A program made the translations under genes and the position numbers. A stretch of DNA of 64,000 nt from Chloroflexi bacterium HGW-Chloroflexi-10. Its GTDB lineage: Bacteria; Chloroflexota; Anaerolineae; Anaerolineales; Anaerolineaceae. Shown piece by piece: positions 35,887-45,065 of the stretch. Position 1 is the stretch's first letter; every line of letters starts with the position of its first letter. Where the stretch lies: assembly GCA_002840755.1 (NCBI GenBank), contig PHBZ01000002.1:248001-312000 (forward strand), written 5' to 3'. The notes beneath the pieces are model-generated. The model searched no databases. It was not told the DNA's origin and saw nothing but the letters and a program-made list of their open reading frames with translations.

Positions 35887-36648
35887 ATGATAATCAAAAT
35901 GTTGCATCTGATCTGGTTAATTCCTCTGGGGGTTCTGCTAGGTTTTGTCATTAATCATTTAGCAGATGTATTGCCAAATGAACGAAAAATATTCCTTAAA
36001 CCATACTGCACAAAATGCAAACAAACGTTCGATTTAGGCAATTATATTACATTTCGTGCTTGTCCTAATTGTGACAACCCACCTGGGATCCGACGATTAA
36101 TTGTGATAATTTTTATGATACTGGGTATAAGTATGTCTTTTTACGTTCCGCCCCAATACCCTAATGCTTTCTTCACAATAATTGTCATCCCTTATCTCAT
36201 GCTGGTGTTTGTTATTGACCTGGAACACCGATTAATTTTGCATCCAGTTACTATAGCCGGAATTATTTTATTTGCCATAATAGGTATTTTTACAAATGGT
36301 ATTTTTCAAACGTTTTTAGGTGGAGCGAGTGGTTTTAGCATCATGTTCTTACTCTATCTTTCGGGCATTCTTTTTTCACGATGGATGTCTAAAAGGCGAG
36401 GAGAAGAAATTGAGGAAGTTGCCTTAGGATTTGGTGATGTTAATCTTAGTCTTGTGTTGGGATTGCTTTTGGGTTGGCCAAAAATTGCTGTCAATCTTTT
36501 ATTTGCGATTCTTACAGGTGGAATATTCAGTGGTTTTTTTATTTTATATTTTATTTTACGAAAAAAATATAATGCTTTTACCCCTATTCCTTATGCACCT
36601 TTCCTGATCATTTCTGCTATTGCCTTAATTTTTCTTTCCGCAAAATAA
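35887..36648 (+). CDS. pilD: Prepilin peptidase (A24 family)
   Basis: Membrane aspartyl protease that cleaves and may methylate type IV pilin precursors. About 253 residues from the ATG at 35887. Two CxxC pairs (Cys41/44 and Cys59/62) form the cytosolic zinc domain after the first helix. Catalytic aspartates are Asp111 (VIDLEHRLILHP) and Asp184 (GFGDVNL). About seven membrane helices. The frame opens 41 codons earlier, inside the divergent mrfA, but that extension is charged and non-homologous, so I use the later start. The start lacks a clear ribosome site. Confidence 0.88.
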   Translation: MIIKMLHLIWLIPLGVLLGFVINHLADVLPNERKIFLKPYCTKCKQTFDLGNYITFRACPNCDNPPGIRRLIVIIFMILGISMSFYVPPQYPNAFFTIIVIPYLMLVFVIDLEHRLILHPVTIAGIILFAIIGIFTNGIFQTFLGGASGFSIMFLLYLSGILFSRWMSKRRGEEIEEVALGFGDVNLSLVLGLLLGWPKIAVNLLFAILTGGIFSGFFILYFILRKKYNAFTPIPYAPFLIISAIALIFLSAK

Positions 36649-36685
36649 ATCAATTACTATCACAATTAAAACATACTTGTTTTTT

Positions 36686-36720
36686 ATAATTAAATGCGAA
36701 AAGATACTCCGCATAATTAT
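36686..36720. terminator. Hairpin between converging pilD and lipoprotein genes
   Basis: ATAATT and ATGCG pair with CGCAT and AATTAT around a 2-base bulge and an 11-base loop, in the 163-base gap between two converging genes. T-rich sequence is weak on the exit side. A convergent terminator is the best guess; nothing else was seen in the gap. Confidence 0.35.
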
Positions 36721-36811
36721 TTAGCAGGGGATGCCCATAACCAAAATGCATGACTCAAAAATCAGATATCATTCTGCTTTTGTTGCAATTAAGAGCAATG
36801 GGAGAAAGGAT

Positions 36812-39280
36812 TTATTGTATGGATCCGTTTAATCGGGGATACCAATACCAAAGAACATCTGCCGCTGGTTTACCACGGACTGAACTTCCAGGATTGTGTA
36901 AGGCAACATGATAATTAAATCCGGATGAAATAACTCCATGTATCCAATTAGTTTCATTTACGGCTGATAATAGAGCCTGGTATAAATCTACTTGTAACTG
37001 CATATCAATTGATAGTGAAGATTGTACATCAGAAGCTAGCTGATTCAATAAGTCACCATCAATGCAATCTTCACCATAGGCGACACAGCCCGTTTCAGCG
37101 CCAGTTGCAGAGGGGTAATCTATTGAAACAAAAACAGGTTTTTCGGTATTTTGCGAAACTGGATAAAGAACTGTATCAAATTTTTCTTTGAATGCCAGCG
37201 AAAACGCTTCGATATCCTGAGATTGAACATTCAAATTACCATCAAATTTTATTACATAACCATCAACCGAATTTCCAAATTTCTTAATATCTTCAATATC
37301 TAGTAAATTGGAATAAACAAACACACCATTAAGAAAATGTTGTTTAACAACCGGAACATCTTCTACTAATTGATTAACAATTAATTCTTTAAGACTGGGG
37401 TAATCTGAAAAAGTGGATAAATTGAGAATATCTGTAGATAGAACTACTTTCTCCACATTCATGTAAGCAGCCAAATCGGCGGTATATAGAAGATAATCTA
37501 AAAATTCCTTTTGAAAAATTGTTTGCCAGGCATCTTGTTTATTATCATCAAGCCATTGTTTCATTGCCAGGTCGGATACTTCCACAACCGGAGTCAACCA
37601 AACTTTTAAACCCTGCATTTGTGCTTTTTGAATCATAAGGACTAAATCTTTCCATAGTGGATTGATACCGGGTTTTTGAGAAAAAACAATAGGATTAAAT
37701 GATTCGAGAGTCCATTCTACCGGAATTAGCACAGTGTTTGCAGAAATATCCAATAAGTTTTGATATGCTCCATCAATAAATAATGGTGCAGAAGGTGAAT
37801 AACCAGAAATAAATTCTATTCCTGTTACAAACTCATTTCCTCGGTTATTTATTGCTGGGGCAACTAATGTAGTTGGTTCAGTAGCAGGTTGCCATAATGC
37901 CCATTTAAGTACATCGTCATTAATTGTTTGAGGAGTTAGCCCTGGTGTAAGGGAATATCCACTCGCATTTTTACCCATTGAGTTACTATCATCAGCTATA
38001 TTGCAATTGTCGTTTCGACAATATCGGTAAGAAAAAGCACCAATCATATTAAAGGGTCCATATAAAATATACGACCAGCTATTTTCCCCGCTTTTCCACA
38101 TTGGCAAGGGGTTTGTCCATCCAAATGGATTGAATTGGATGGAGACAGAATCAGAATCAGGAGTGTTATCAGGTACATTCACTATAAAAGAAATAGGCGC
38201 GGATTCACTTGATTTCCATGAATCAATTTTATCCACAACCGTCATATCCTTATTTGGAACTATTAGCTGACGAATGTTAAAAGTACCATCCTGTTTTAAT
38301 TCAGCATTCCAAAAACCATCTCCCAATGAATATTTATACCGTAAATCAGCACCTTCAGGTAAGCTTAAGGTAACCGTAGTACTACCATCCGGGAGAGAAG
38401 TTAATTTGGGTGCACGTGCAGCAATTGTACTTGCGCCGGATTCTGTAACACCAAAAATATTTGATAATTGGTAAGAACTACCCAACATACGTATGGTTGC
38501 TTCTTGAGGATGATCAGCTGGTGGATAAACCAGGAAAGTAACGTTCACAAAATCTGAAGGTTTCACGCGTACATCCGCAGGAGTTGTTAAACCATCAGCT
38601 ATAACTGCTTCTTGTTGAAATACCTGATATTCACCATCAGTACTAAGAGTTACTAAATTGTGCTTTCCAGCAGGCAACCCCTCTAGAGTAAATTTACCCA
38701 AGGAATTAGTAAAGGTATGTAAACCGCCGGCTGTTACAAAAAGATTTGGAAGAGGTGAATTATTTGTGCTATTTAAGATTTGACCTTCAATTCGACCGTA
38801 ATTATATTGATATTGCAGATCACTCCAGTTTGTAATTTGATCGGTAATATATGCGGCTTTATCAATATATGCTACCCGATATTGGATATTTTTATTTTGA
38901 TAGTTGGTCTCGTATATTGGAAGTGAAGCATTGCGATAATATCGATATTTGATTAATGAACCTAATTTCACGGGCAATCGCAGAGAAAACTGTGTTTCAC
39001 TTATCTGTTCCATTGCGTAGCGAGTAGGATTTAAATCAATGCCGGTTACATCATCAAGCAATTCAAATACCATTTCTTCGCTTACAGCTTCGGGGATGTT
39101 TAAGTAAAAGACAGTTTCTGCAAACGGCAAATTCTGGTCGAATTGTTTTATATCAGTAGCTGTTTGTGGCGATTCCGATTCAGTTGATTCCCACAAGGTA
39201 CAACCGGAAACTAATGGAACAATCAGCATTAAAACTACCAGCAGAGAAACAACTCCTTGAACAGTTTTCTTTGATGTCAT
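36812..39280 (-). CDS. Large multi-module lipoprotein with carbohydrate-binding-like repeats and TIM-barrel-like C-terminus
   Basis: Secreted lipoprotein of 822 residues; lipobox LVSGC with Cys27. A carboxypeptidase-regulatory-type beta domain is at about 160-235 (GRIEGQILN, PLPNLFVTAGG, FTLEGLPAGKHNL). Three stretches look alike, each with an [K/R/S]Y[R/K]Y core and ending in a D-x-I/L-x-x-W motif: about 105-155, 310-355 and 420-470. They resemble starch-binding-type modules. Residues about 480-822 read like a (beta/alpha)8 barrel (GLKVWLTPVVEV, VDGYVIKFDGN, WIHGVISSGFNYH). No catalytic pair is identified. It follows nusB by 17 bases. Confidence 0.8.
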   Translation of the reverse strand: MTSKKTVQGVVSLLVVLMLIVPLVSGCTLWESTESESPQTATDIKQFDQNLPFAETVFYLNIPEAVSEEMVFELLDDVTGIDLNPTRYAMEQISETQFSLRLPVKLGSLIKYRYYRNASLPIYETNYQNKNIQYRVAYIDKAAYITDQITNWSDLQYQYNYGRIEGQILNSTNNSPLPNLFVTAGGLHTFTNSLGKFTLEGLPAGKHNLVTLSTDGEYQVFQQEAVIADGLTTPADVRVKPSDFVNVTFLVYPPADHPQEATIRMLGSSYQLSNIFGVTESGASTIAARAPKLTSLPDGSTTVTLSLPEGADLRYKYSLGDGFWNAELKQDGTFNIRQLIVPNKDMTVVDKIDSWKSSESAPISFIVNVPDNTPDSDSVSIQFNPFGWTNPLPMWKSGENSWSYILYGPFNMIGAFSYRYCRNDNCNIADDSNSMGKNASGYSLTPGLTPQTINDDVLKWALWQPATEPTTLVAPAINNRGNEFVTGIEFISGYSPSAPLFIDGAYQNLLDISANTVLIPVEWTLESFNPIVFSQKPGINPLWKDLVLMIQKAQMQGLKVWLTPVVEVSDLAMKQWLDDNKQDAWQTIFQKEFLDYLLYTADLAAYMNVEKVVLSTDILNLSTFSDYPSLKELIVNQLVEDVPVVKQHFLNGVFVYSNLLDIEDIKKFGNSVDGYVIKFDGNLNVQSQDIEAFSLAFKEKFDTVLYPVSQNTEKPVFVSIDYPSATGAETGCVAYGEDCIDGDLLNQLASDVQSSLSIDMQLQVDLYQALLSAVNETNWIHGVISSGFNYHVALHNPGSSVRGKPAADVLWYWYPRLNGSIQ

Positions 39281-39297
39281 AAGATTTACCCCAGTAG

Positions 39298-39735
39298 CTA
39301 AGAATTAAATTTCAGAATTTTTTGTTCGATTTCGTTTTGTTTACCCGCCAGGCTGCCAAGAACGCCATTAACGAATCTAGGAGTTGAATCTGCGCCAAAA
39401 AGTTTAGACAATTCAATAGCTTCATTAATTGCTACTTTTACCGGTGTACACTTTTCCACAGCGAACTCCCAGAGAGCTATTCGTAGGATATTACGATCAA
39501 TCACAGCAACCTGGTCCATTGGCCATTCAGGCGCATGCTCAGCAATCAACTCATCCAGCAAGGAGGTTATTGGAATAATACCTTTAACTATGCTGGATAT
39601 GAATTCTACTAATTTCTCTTCAATTGGCTCCTCTTCTAGGCGGAAAGCCAAAGAATCAAAAGGAGCATGACCGGCCATATCATACTCATACAAAACTTGA
39701 AGTGCAATGCCGCGTGCCTTGGTTCGCGCCTTCAT
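39298..39735 (-). CDS. nusB: Transcription antitermination factor NusB
   Basis: All-helical RNA-binding factor that, with NusE (S10), promotes antitermination in rRNA operons. The 145 residues match the family: ARGIALQVLYEYD at the N-terminus, DRNILRIALWEF in the middle, and KVAINEAIELSKLFGADSTPRFVNGVLG at the end. It begins 3 bases after the Asp23-family gene, an order also found in Firmicutes (yqhY-nusB). Confidence 0.96.
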   Translation of the reverse strand: MKARTKARGIALQVLYEYDMAGHAPFDSLAFRLEEEPIEEKLVEFISSIVKGIIPITSLLDELIAEHAPEWPMDQVAVIDRNILRIALWEFAVEKCTPVKVAINEAIELSKLFGADSTPRFVNGVLGSLAGKQNEIEQKILKFNS

Positions 39736-39738
39736 AAT

Positions 39739-40092
39739 TTATTTATTTGTATCCTTAAAATCAATATCTTCTACATGGATATTAATTTTTCCGACATCCA
39801 TTCCCACCATTTCAGAAATAGCACGGGACACTTTTTGTTGAATTTGGTGGCTTACCTCGCGAACATTTACTGAGTGTTTCAAAATAACGTATAAATCTGT
39901 GTATACAATATCATCTTCAACGCTTATTTTCACCCCTTCACTTGCGCCCCTATTAAAAAAACTTTCAATATCTGATGGTATTGTTGCAAGTCGACTGACT
40001 CCATCTATTGAAAGGGTGGTTAGCTTTGCAATTGTTACCAAAACTTCGGGAGCGATGGTCGTTTTACCTGAAGTGTTTGAGGCTGTTGTCAT
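39739..40092 (-). CDS. Asp23/Gls24 family envelope stress protein
   Basis: Small alpha/beta protein of 117 residues. The start (TTIAPEVLVTIAKLTTLSIDGVSRLA) and the end (VSHQIQQKVSRAISEMVGMDVGKINIHVEDIDF) are characteristic of Asp23/YqhY proteins. Members are linked to envelope stress and, for YqhY next to nusB, to control of lipid synthesis; that role here is inference. It is co-transcribed with nusB. Confidence 0.93.
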   Translation of the reverse strand: MTTASNTSGKTTIAPEVLVTIAKLTTLSIDGVSRLATIPSDIESFFNRGASEGVKISVEDDIVYTDLYVILKHSVNVREVSHQIQQKVSRAISEMVGMDVGKINIHVEDIDFKDTNK

Positions 40093-40184
40093 ACTTACTC
40101 CATATTAAGGTTCGATTTTATAATTGAATTTATTGTTTATTATACCCGATTGAAGAAATAATATCATATTGGTTGAAAATGGCC

Positions 40185-40955
40185 TCATGAATTATGTTCC
40201 AAAAATTGTAAGGAATCTAAGAAAACAGATTTATACTCTTGATCAAGGATAATGCAATGTCCGGAATTTTGATACCACAACAAATCTTTAGTTTTTGATG
40301 ATATTTTCTGATATAACCACTCTATAGCTGATATATCTACAGTAGTATCTTTTGTTCCCTGTAATATAAGGATGGGTTGTTTGATATATCTCACCATTTT
40401 ATTGGTAATAAGTTGTAGCATAAACATTTGATATGCTGCTTTTGTTGGGTTTACCCTATAACCTTTCCATGGGTGAGTGCCCGGAAGGGCAGGTGAGTCA
40501 TCATCTACTCCTGCATTCGCTTTTTTTAAAAAGGGTTTGATAAAACGCAATGCAAAACTCGCCCATAAGTTTTTTACACGAAAGGCAGGGGCATACAATA
40601 AAACACCTCTTAATTCTGGATCTTTGGCAGCTATATGACTACAGATCAAGGCACCCATGGATTCTCCGCCTATAAAAACTTTGGAATACATTTTTTTTGC
40701 CTGATCAATACTTTGCTCTACCTCATTTACCCAATCTGTCCATTTTTGATTGTTTAAATCTTCAGGAGTTGTATTATGGCCAGGTAAAAGCGGAGCAATT
40801 ATCCCATACCCATGCTGGTGAAAAAATTCCGCTAAAGGGCGAACTTCAACTGTTGTTGCTGTAAATCCATGAACCAGTACAATACAAACATCCCTGTTAC
40901 CCAATAACTGGAATGGAGCCCCATCTAAATGATCGTTTTGCATAATATACTTCAT
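40185..40955 (-). CDS. Alpha/beta hydrolase (carboxylesterase/monoacylglycerol lipase-like)
   Basis: Serine hydrolase of 256 residues without a signal peptide. Oxyanion-hole HGFT at about 29-32, nucleophile Ser99 in GGESMGA, the acid in GTKDTTVD and the His in NSGHCIILD complete the triad. Overall layout resembles Est30-type carboxylesterases. The natural ester is unknown. Its start overlaps the stop of the LarA-like gene by 4 bases (ATGA), so the two are translated together. The 92-base gap to asp23 shows nothing notable. Confidence 0.9.
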   Translation of the reverse strand: MKYIMQNDHLDGAPFQLLGNRDVCIVLVHGFTATTVEVRPLAEFFHQHGYGIIAPLLPGHNTTPEDLNNQKWTDWVNEVEQSIDQAKKMYSKVFIGGESMGALICSHIAAKDPELRGVLLYAPAFRVKNLWASFALRFIKPFLKKANAGVDDDSPALPGTHPWKGYRVNPTKAAYQMFMLQLITNKMVRYIKQPILILQGTKDTTVDISAIEWLYQKISSKTKDLLWYQNSGHCIILDQEYKSVFLDSLQFLEHNS

Positions 40956-42220
40956 TTATCCTCCCATTTAAGTATAGGAATTGTAACAACCGCGTTAGGT
41001 AATATTGCAATCCTAGGATTTAGATGGGTCTGACAAGCTAACTTTATCCAGTTTTCGATTTTTTCTACCGGCTCGATCAACAATTTTCGAACCAGATCTG
41101 GGTACATTTTAGAGTAAAGTGCTACATGTACGCGTTGTTGAATGATAGCAAATTGTAACGCCTTATGTGGTCCAATTACAAATGCCTGCTTAGAAAAATC
41201 ATCCATAACTGCCTGTGGGTTTTTCATCTTACTAATATAGTTTTCATAACCTGTGCTTCCAGTACCTTCTCGACAAGCAGCCATTAAGAGGACTTTTCCA
41301 CCAGTTTTTGTGATTCGAGCCGCATTTGTTAATGCTTTTTGGGCTTGATATAAGTTTATATCTTTAGGAAATCCACCTGCTGAAGCAATAACCAGATCAA
41401 ATTGGTCTTCCGAGGAAATTTCAACTGCATATAATTTGTTAACTATTTTAATTGCAGATTGTATAACACTATCTGGGCTACCAAAATGAACTGAAACAAT
41501 ATTTTTTTGTTCGTCCATTACGCAACTTAGGCAAAGATCCAGTTCACTCATTTTGCCAATTTCTTCAACATCTTGACGAATGGGATTTAAATAAAATTCA
41601 CACGCGGTTGCATGAGGGTGAGTTAAGAATTGGTGATTATAGGTAATGGTTTCTCTTGCAGCCAAACCAATAGAAACGCTTTTAGCAGCACCGGAATATC
41701 CAGCAAAATGATGGGGTTCAATGTTATTGACGGCAATTTTTATATCACAATCCAAAAAAGCAGCATTAAGCCACACCGGAGTTCCTATTTGTGTTAACCC
41801 TAGATACCGCAAATTTTCCCTTTCATCACAATCATGATTTGCAAATTGAAAAGATTTAAGTATTTCTTGAGGAATATAAGACAGTTTATCCACGCTGTCT
41901 GGAACATGCGTTCCATTAGCAATAAAAAAACATATATTCTCCATTGGGATTCCGTTTTTTAATAATAAATTCAACATAGGAGGTAAAAGATTAGAATAGG
42001 GTACTGGCCGGGTCCGGTCGTTTACAACAATTCCAACGGTAATGTTGTTAAGGGATTTTTGTTTTTGGATTAGTAAATTCTGAAGGACAAATGAATCTAA
42101 TTCCACTTTGGAAATGATTGCTATCTGGTGGGGGTGAGGCATAATAGTTTGTACATATTGAGAATCCGGGAGTGTTATAGTAAGTTCATCCAAATCGTAT
42201 TTTAAAGTTGTTGAATGCAT
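40952..42220 (-). CDS. LarA-family nickel-pincer racemase/epimerase
   Basis: Protein of 422 residues matching lactate racemase LarA and its many paralogues. Residues that hold and use the nickel-pincer nucleotide line up: DRTRP at 68-72, His105 (NGTHVPD), His170 (EPHHFAGYSG), Lys180 (GAAKS), the cofactor-attached lysine in LarA, and His196. Spacing from His170 to Lys180 to His196 matches LarA. The substrate may be lactate or another 2-hydroxyacid. The cofactor makers larB, larC and larE are not in the window. GGAG precedes the start. Confidence 0.87.
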   Translation of the reverse strand: MHSTTLKYDLDELTITLPDSQYVQTIMPHPHQIAIISKVELDSFVLQNLLIQKQKSLNNITVGIVVNDRTRPVPYSNLLPPMLNLLLKNGIPMENICFFIANGTHVPDSVDKLSYIPQEILKSFQFANHDCDERENLRYLGLTQIGTPVWLNAAFLDCDIKIAVNNIEPHHFAGYSGAAKSVSIGLAARETITYNHQFLTHPHATACEFYLNPIRQDVEEIGKMSELDLCLSCVMDEQKNIVSVHFGSPDSVIQSAIKIVNKLYAVEISSEDQFDLVIASAGGFPKDINLYQAQKALTNAARITKTGGKVLLMAACREGTGSTGYENYISKMKNPQAVMDDFSKQAFVIGPHKALQFAIIQQRVHVALYSKMYPDLVRKLLIEPVEKIENWIKLACQTHLNPRIAILPNAVVTIPILKWEDK

Positions 42221-42370
42221 TTCGGAATCTCCAAAAAACCCTTAAAAATATATTTAGAGTAAATCTTATTCTATATCTCAGATTCAACCAGTGGGGTGTA
42301 TAAAGATATAAACAACATCATTATGGTTTCGATAAGAACTATTATCATAAACAAAAAAAATCTACTATAA

Positions 42371-42399
42371 TTGTTTGATTATACCTATTCGTTGATAAT
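42371..42399 (+). promoter_or_regulatory. Possible promoter for the GAF histidine kinase operon
   Basis: TTGTTT (42371-42376) and GATAAT (42394-42399) are 17 bases apart, giving a start near 42406, only about 12 bases before the ATG at 42418. The rest of the 197-base divergent gap holds no other recognised site. Motif match only. Confidence 0.4.
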
Positions 42400-42417
42400 A
42401 TATGATGGTTTGAAATT

Positions 42418-44367
42418 ATGGAAAATTTTATTAATACCTGGCAGGACAAGATCAATCAATCTTCTTTGAAATTACAGAAAAATAATTTTCAAACAATTAA
42501 ATATCAAGATTTGGAACAATTATGGAAATCCATTATTTATCATCAGGATGGGGTTTTAAATCTTTATGCAAAACATATTATTTTTTTCCAAAAACTAAAT
42601 CTCGTTGAATTATCCGAGTTATTTGATTTGCTGCAGGAATTAATATATTGCCAGCCTGAATTATTACATTATTTGCCTAAGGTCAAAGCAGCTCGGAATA
42701 ATATTACCGAACAATTAATTCTTAATAAGAAAACAAGAAAAGACAACGATTTAGTGTGGAGTGAATTTACTTATTACACACCATCTGCTCCTGATATTCA
42801 AAAGATCCTTTCAGAAATTCTTTGGCTTTTGATGACAATTACGGGTGTTAAGCAAACATATTTATATTTAGCTAATCTCCCATATCAGGTATTTAACCCC
42901 TTTTTGACATTGGGAAATCTGACTCAGGAACAAAAACAAACGTTTTATGCCAATAATCTACGTGCAGATACCGACATTTTACTCTCACAATTGATAAAAA
43001 CAAAACAAACTATCGAGATTTTTCCAAGTGATGTATATATTAAATTTCCATCAATCGTTTACCAAAATCTGGATATTCAACACGGTCTGGCTATCCCTTT
43101 GTTTATTGAAAATCGCATATTAGGCTTTATTATCCTTGTCGGCCCGCCTCCCCCACTTCGATTTGAAAACACTTCTGGTTTTGCAGATGATATTATACGA
43201 TCTGCAACATCAATTTCTGGCGCTATGGCAATTGCTTTAGATAACACACGCCTATACGAAATTACAAATCAGCGACTGGCTGAAACCCAAAGCATTAATC
43301 AAATCACATTGGCGATGTTACGCTCTTTTCATTTAGAAGATATCCTGAAAATCATCTGTGAGAACGCGATTGACCTGACTAGAGCTGCAGGAAGTTCCGT
43401 TCATTTATTTAACCCTATTGATCAAAGTTTTAAATTGGTTTATCAATCCGGGTTTTCTATCCATAAAGACGTTACTCGCCCTTTTTCAACACCTTTTTTA
43501 CGAAAAGTTGTTGATCGCAACGATATGGTCCTGCTAAATCGTTCCTCTATTGAACCAAAAGATGCCACTGAGGACGAAAAATTTTCAATATTAGCAATAC
43601 CATTAAAAATACACGAAAAAATTGTAGGTATCTTAGACATCATAAAAAAAAGAGAGAAATTCACCCCAGAAGATATTCGTATTATTCAAATTTTTGCAGA
43701 TCAGGCTTCAATTGCAATTGATCATACAAATCTTTATGAACAGGTTGGTCAAACCGCTAAATTGGAAGAACGCCAAAAAATGGCTCGCAATTTACATGAT
43801 TCTGTAAATCAAAATTTGTATGCAATCCTGTTATATACTCGAACAATCCGCAAATTGATCAACACAAACAACAATCCTAAAGCAATTGAGATTTTGAATA
43901 CGCTTTCAACGACCACAAAAGAAGCCCTCAATGAACTGCGTATATTTATTCACGAACTGCGTCCATCAATTTTAGAAAATGAGGGACTTGTTTCTGCTAT
44001 TCACACCAGACTTGAAAATGTTGAAAAAAAACTAGGTTTTAATGTTTTATGTTCTATAATCCCGTCAGAGCTTTCTTTTGGTGATATTAGATTGGACATT
44101 CAAGAGGCAATTTATAGAATCACTCAGGAAGCTCTGAACAACATAGTTAAACATGCTAAGGCTGAAAATATCTATGTTGCATTATCAATAAATGAAATTG
44201 GCATAAATTTGGCTGTTTCAGACGATGGAATTGGTTTTAACCCGGATGTATCGCAAGGTTATGGATTAAAATCAATGAGAGAACGTGCAGAATTATTGCA
44301 CGCAAAGTTATCCATTCAATCAAGCTCAGGACAAGGTTCAAGAATTCAGGTAGAGGTGCCATTATGA
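42418..44367 (+). CDS. GAF-domain sensor histidine kinase (NarL-system type)
   Basis: Soluble kinase of 649 residues with no membrane segment. An N-terminal helical region (1-120) is followed by two GAF-like domains (about 130-285 and 295-440; the second includes ILAIPLKIHEKIVGILDI and RIIQIFADQASIAID). The HisKA_3 dimerisation helix carries His460 in ARNLHDSVNQ, and the ATPase domain has QEALNNIVKHA, DDGIGF and GYGLKSMRERAELL. The signal is probably a cytosolic small molecule or redox state. The stop overlaps the next regulator start by 4 bases, a clear cognate pair. No typical ribosome site is seen ahead. Confidence 0.93.
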   Translation: MENFINTWQDKINQSSLKLQKNNFQTIKYQDLEQLWKSIIYHQDGVLNLYAKHIIFFQKLNLVELSELFDLLQELIYCQPELLHYLPKVKAARNNITEQLILNKKTRKDNDLVWSEFTYYTPSAPDIQKILSEILWLLMTITGVKQTYLYLANLPYQVFNPFLTLGNLTQEQKQTFYANNLRADTDILLSQLIKTKQTIEIFPSDVYIKFPSIVYQNLDIQHGLAIPLFIENRILGFIILVGPPPPLRFENTSGFADDIIRSATSISGAMAIALDNTRLYEITNQRLAETQSINQITLAMLRSFHLEDILKIICENAIDLTRAAGSSVHLFNPIDQSFKLVYQSGFSIHKDVTRPFSTPFLRKVVDRNDMVLLNRSSIEPKDATEDEKFSILAIPLKIHEKIVGILDIIKKREKFTPEDIRIIQIFADQASIAIDHTNLYEQVGQTAKLEERQKMARNLHDSVNQNLYAILLYTRTIRKLINTNNNPKAIEILNTLSTTTKEALNELRIFIHELRPSILENEGLVSAIHTRLENVEKKLGFNVLCSIIPSELSFGDIRLDIQEAIYRITQEALNNIVKHAKAENIYVALSINEIGINLAVSDDGIGFNPDVSQGYGLKSMRERAELLHAKLSIQSSSGQGSRIQVEVPL

Positions 44368-45011
44368 TTAGAGTACTAGTAGTTGATGATCATCCCATTG
44401 TCCGCAAAGGCATTGTTTCCATGCTGGATATAGAAACCGATATTCAGGTAATTGGTGAATGTGTTAATGGAATTGAGGCCGTTGAAAAAGCGAAAACAGC
44501 AAAACCTGATGTTATCGTAATGGATTTAGTGATGCCGGAAATGGATGGTGTGGAAGCTATTCGTGCAATAAAAACATATAATCCCGATGAAAAAATTCTT
44601 GTCCTGACCAGTTTTACAAGCGACGAGAAGGTATTCGCCGCTATTGAAGCCGGCGCATCCGGTTACCTGCTTAAAGATTCTGATCCAGAGGATTTGGTGC
44701 GTGCAATTCACCAGGTTCATCGCGGCGAATCTTCTCTCCACCCACAAATTGCCAGAAAACTTTTAAACCAAATGACCCGACCAAAGACTCAATCAGTTCC
44801 AGCACAAATTGACACCCTCACCGATAGAGAATTGGAAGTATTAGCTTCATTAGGTAAAGGTTTAACCAACCAGGAAATTGCTGAGAAATTGTTTGTCAGC
44901 AAAGCTACAGTACATACCCATGTCAGTAATATTTTATCCAAGCTGAACCTTACCAATCGAACTCAAGCTGCATTATATGCACAAAAAGAGGGATTAAAAC
45001 CTGGCACCTAA
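44364..45011 (+). CDS. NarL/FixJ-family response regulator
   Basis: Regulator of 215 residues paired with the preceding GAF kinase. Receiver: VVDDHP, phospho-acceptor Asp54 (VIVMDLVMPEMDG), Thr in LVLTSF, Lys in YLLKDSD. The LuxR-type helix-turn-helix is at about 150-212 (LTDRELEVLASLGKG, NQEIAEKLFVSKATVHTHV). Targets are unknown. An imperfect hairpin with AACCGA/TCGGTT arms lies at 45012-45043, just before the converging sulfotransferase gene. Confidence 0.94.
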   Translation: MIRVLVVDDHPIVRKGIVSMLDIETDIQVIGECVNGIEAVEKAKTAKPDVIVMDLVMPEMDGVEAIRAIKTYNPDEKILVLTSFTSDEKVFAAIEAGASGYLLKDSDPEDLVRAIHQVHRGESSLHPQIARKLLNQMTRPKTQSVPAQIDTLTDRELEVLASLGKGLTNQEIAEKLFVSKATVHTHVSNILSKLNLTNRTQAALYAQKEGLKPGT

Positions 45012-45065
45012 CCGAAAACGATTACCAAAAATCATCGGTTATCGGAAAAACGACAAAAATCGGTA

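Noticed and set aside
45012..45065. Bidirectional terminator between the NarL regulator and the sulfotransferase
   Set aside because: AACCGA/TCGGTT arms exist, but the stem is interrupted and has no T-tract on either strand, so it is noted only within the gene entry.
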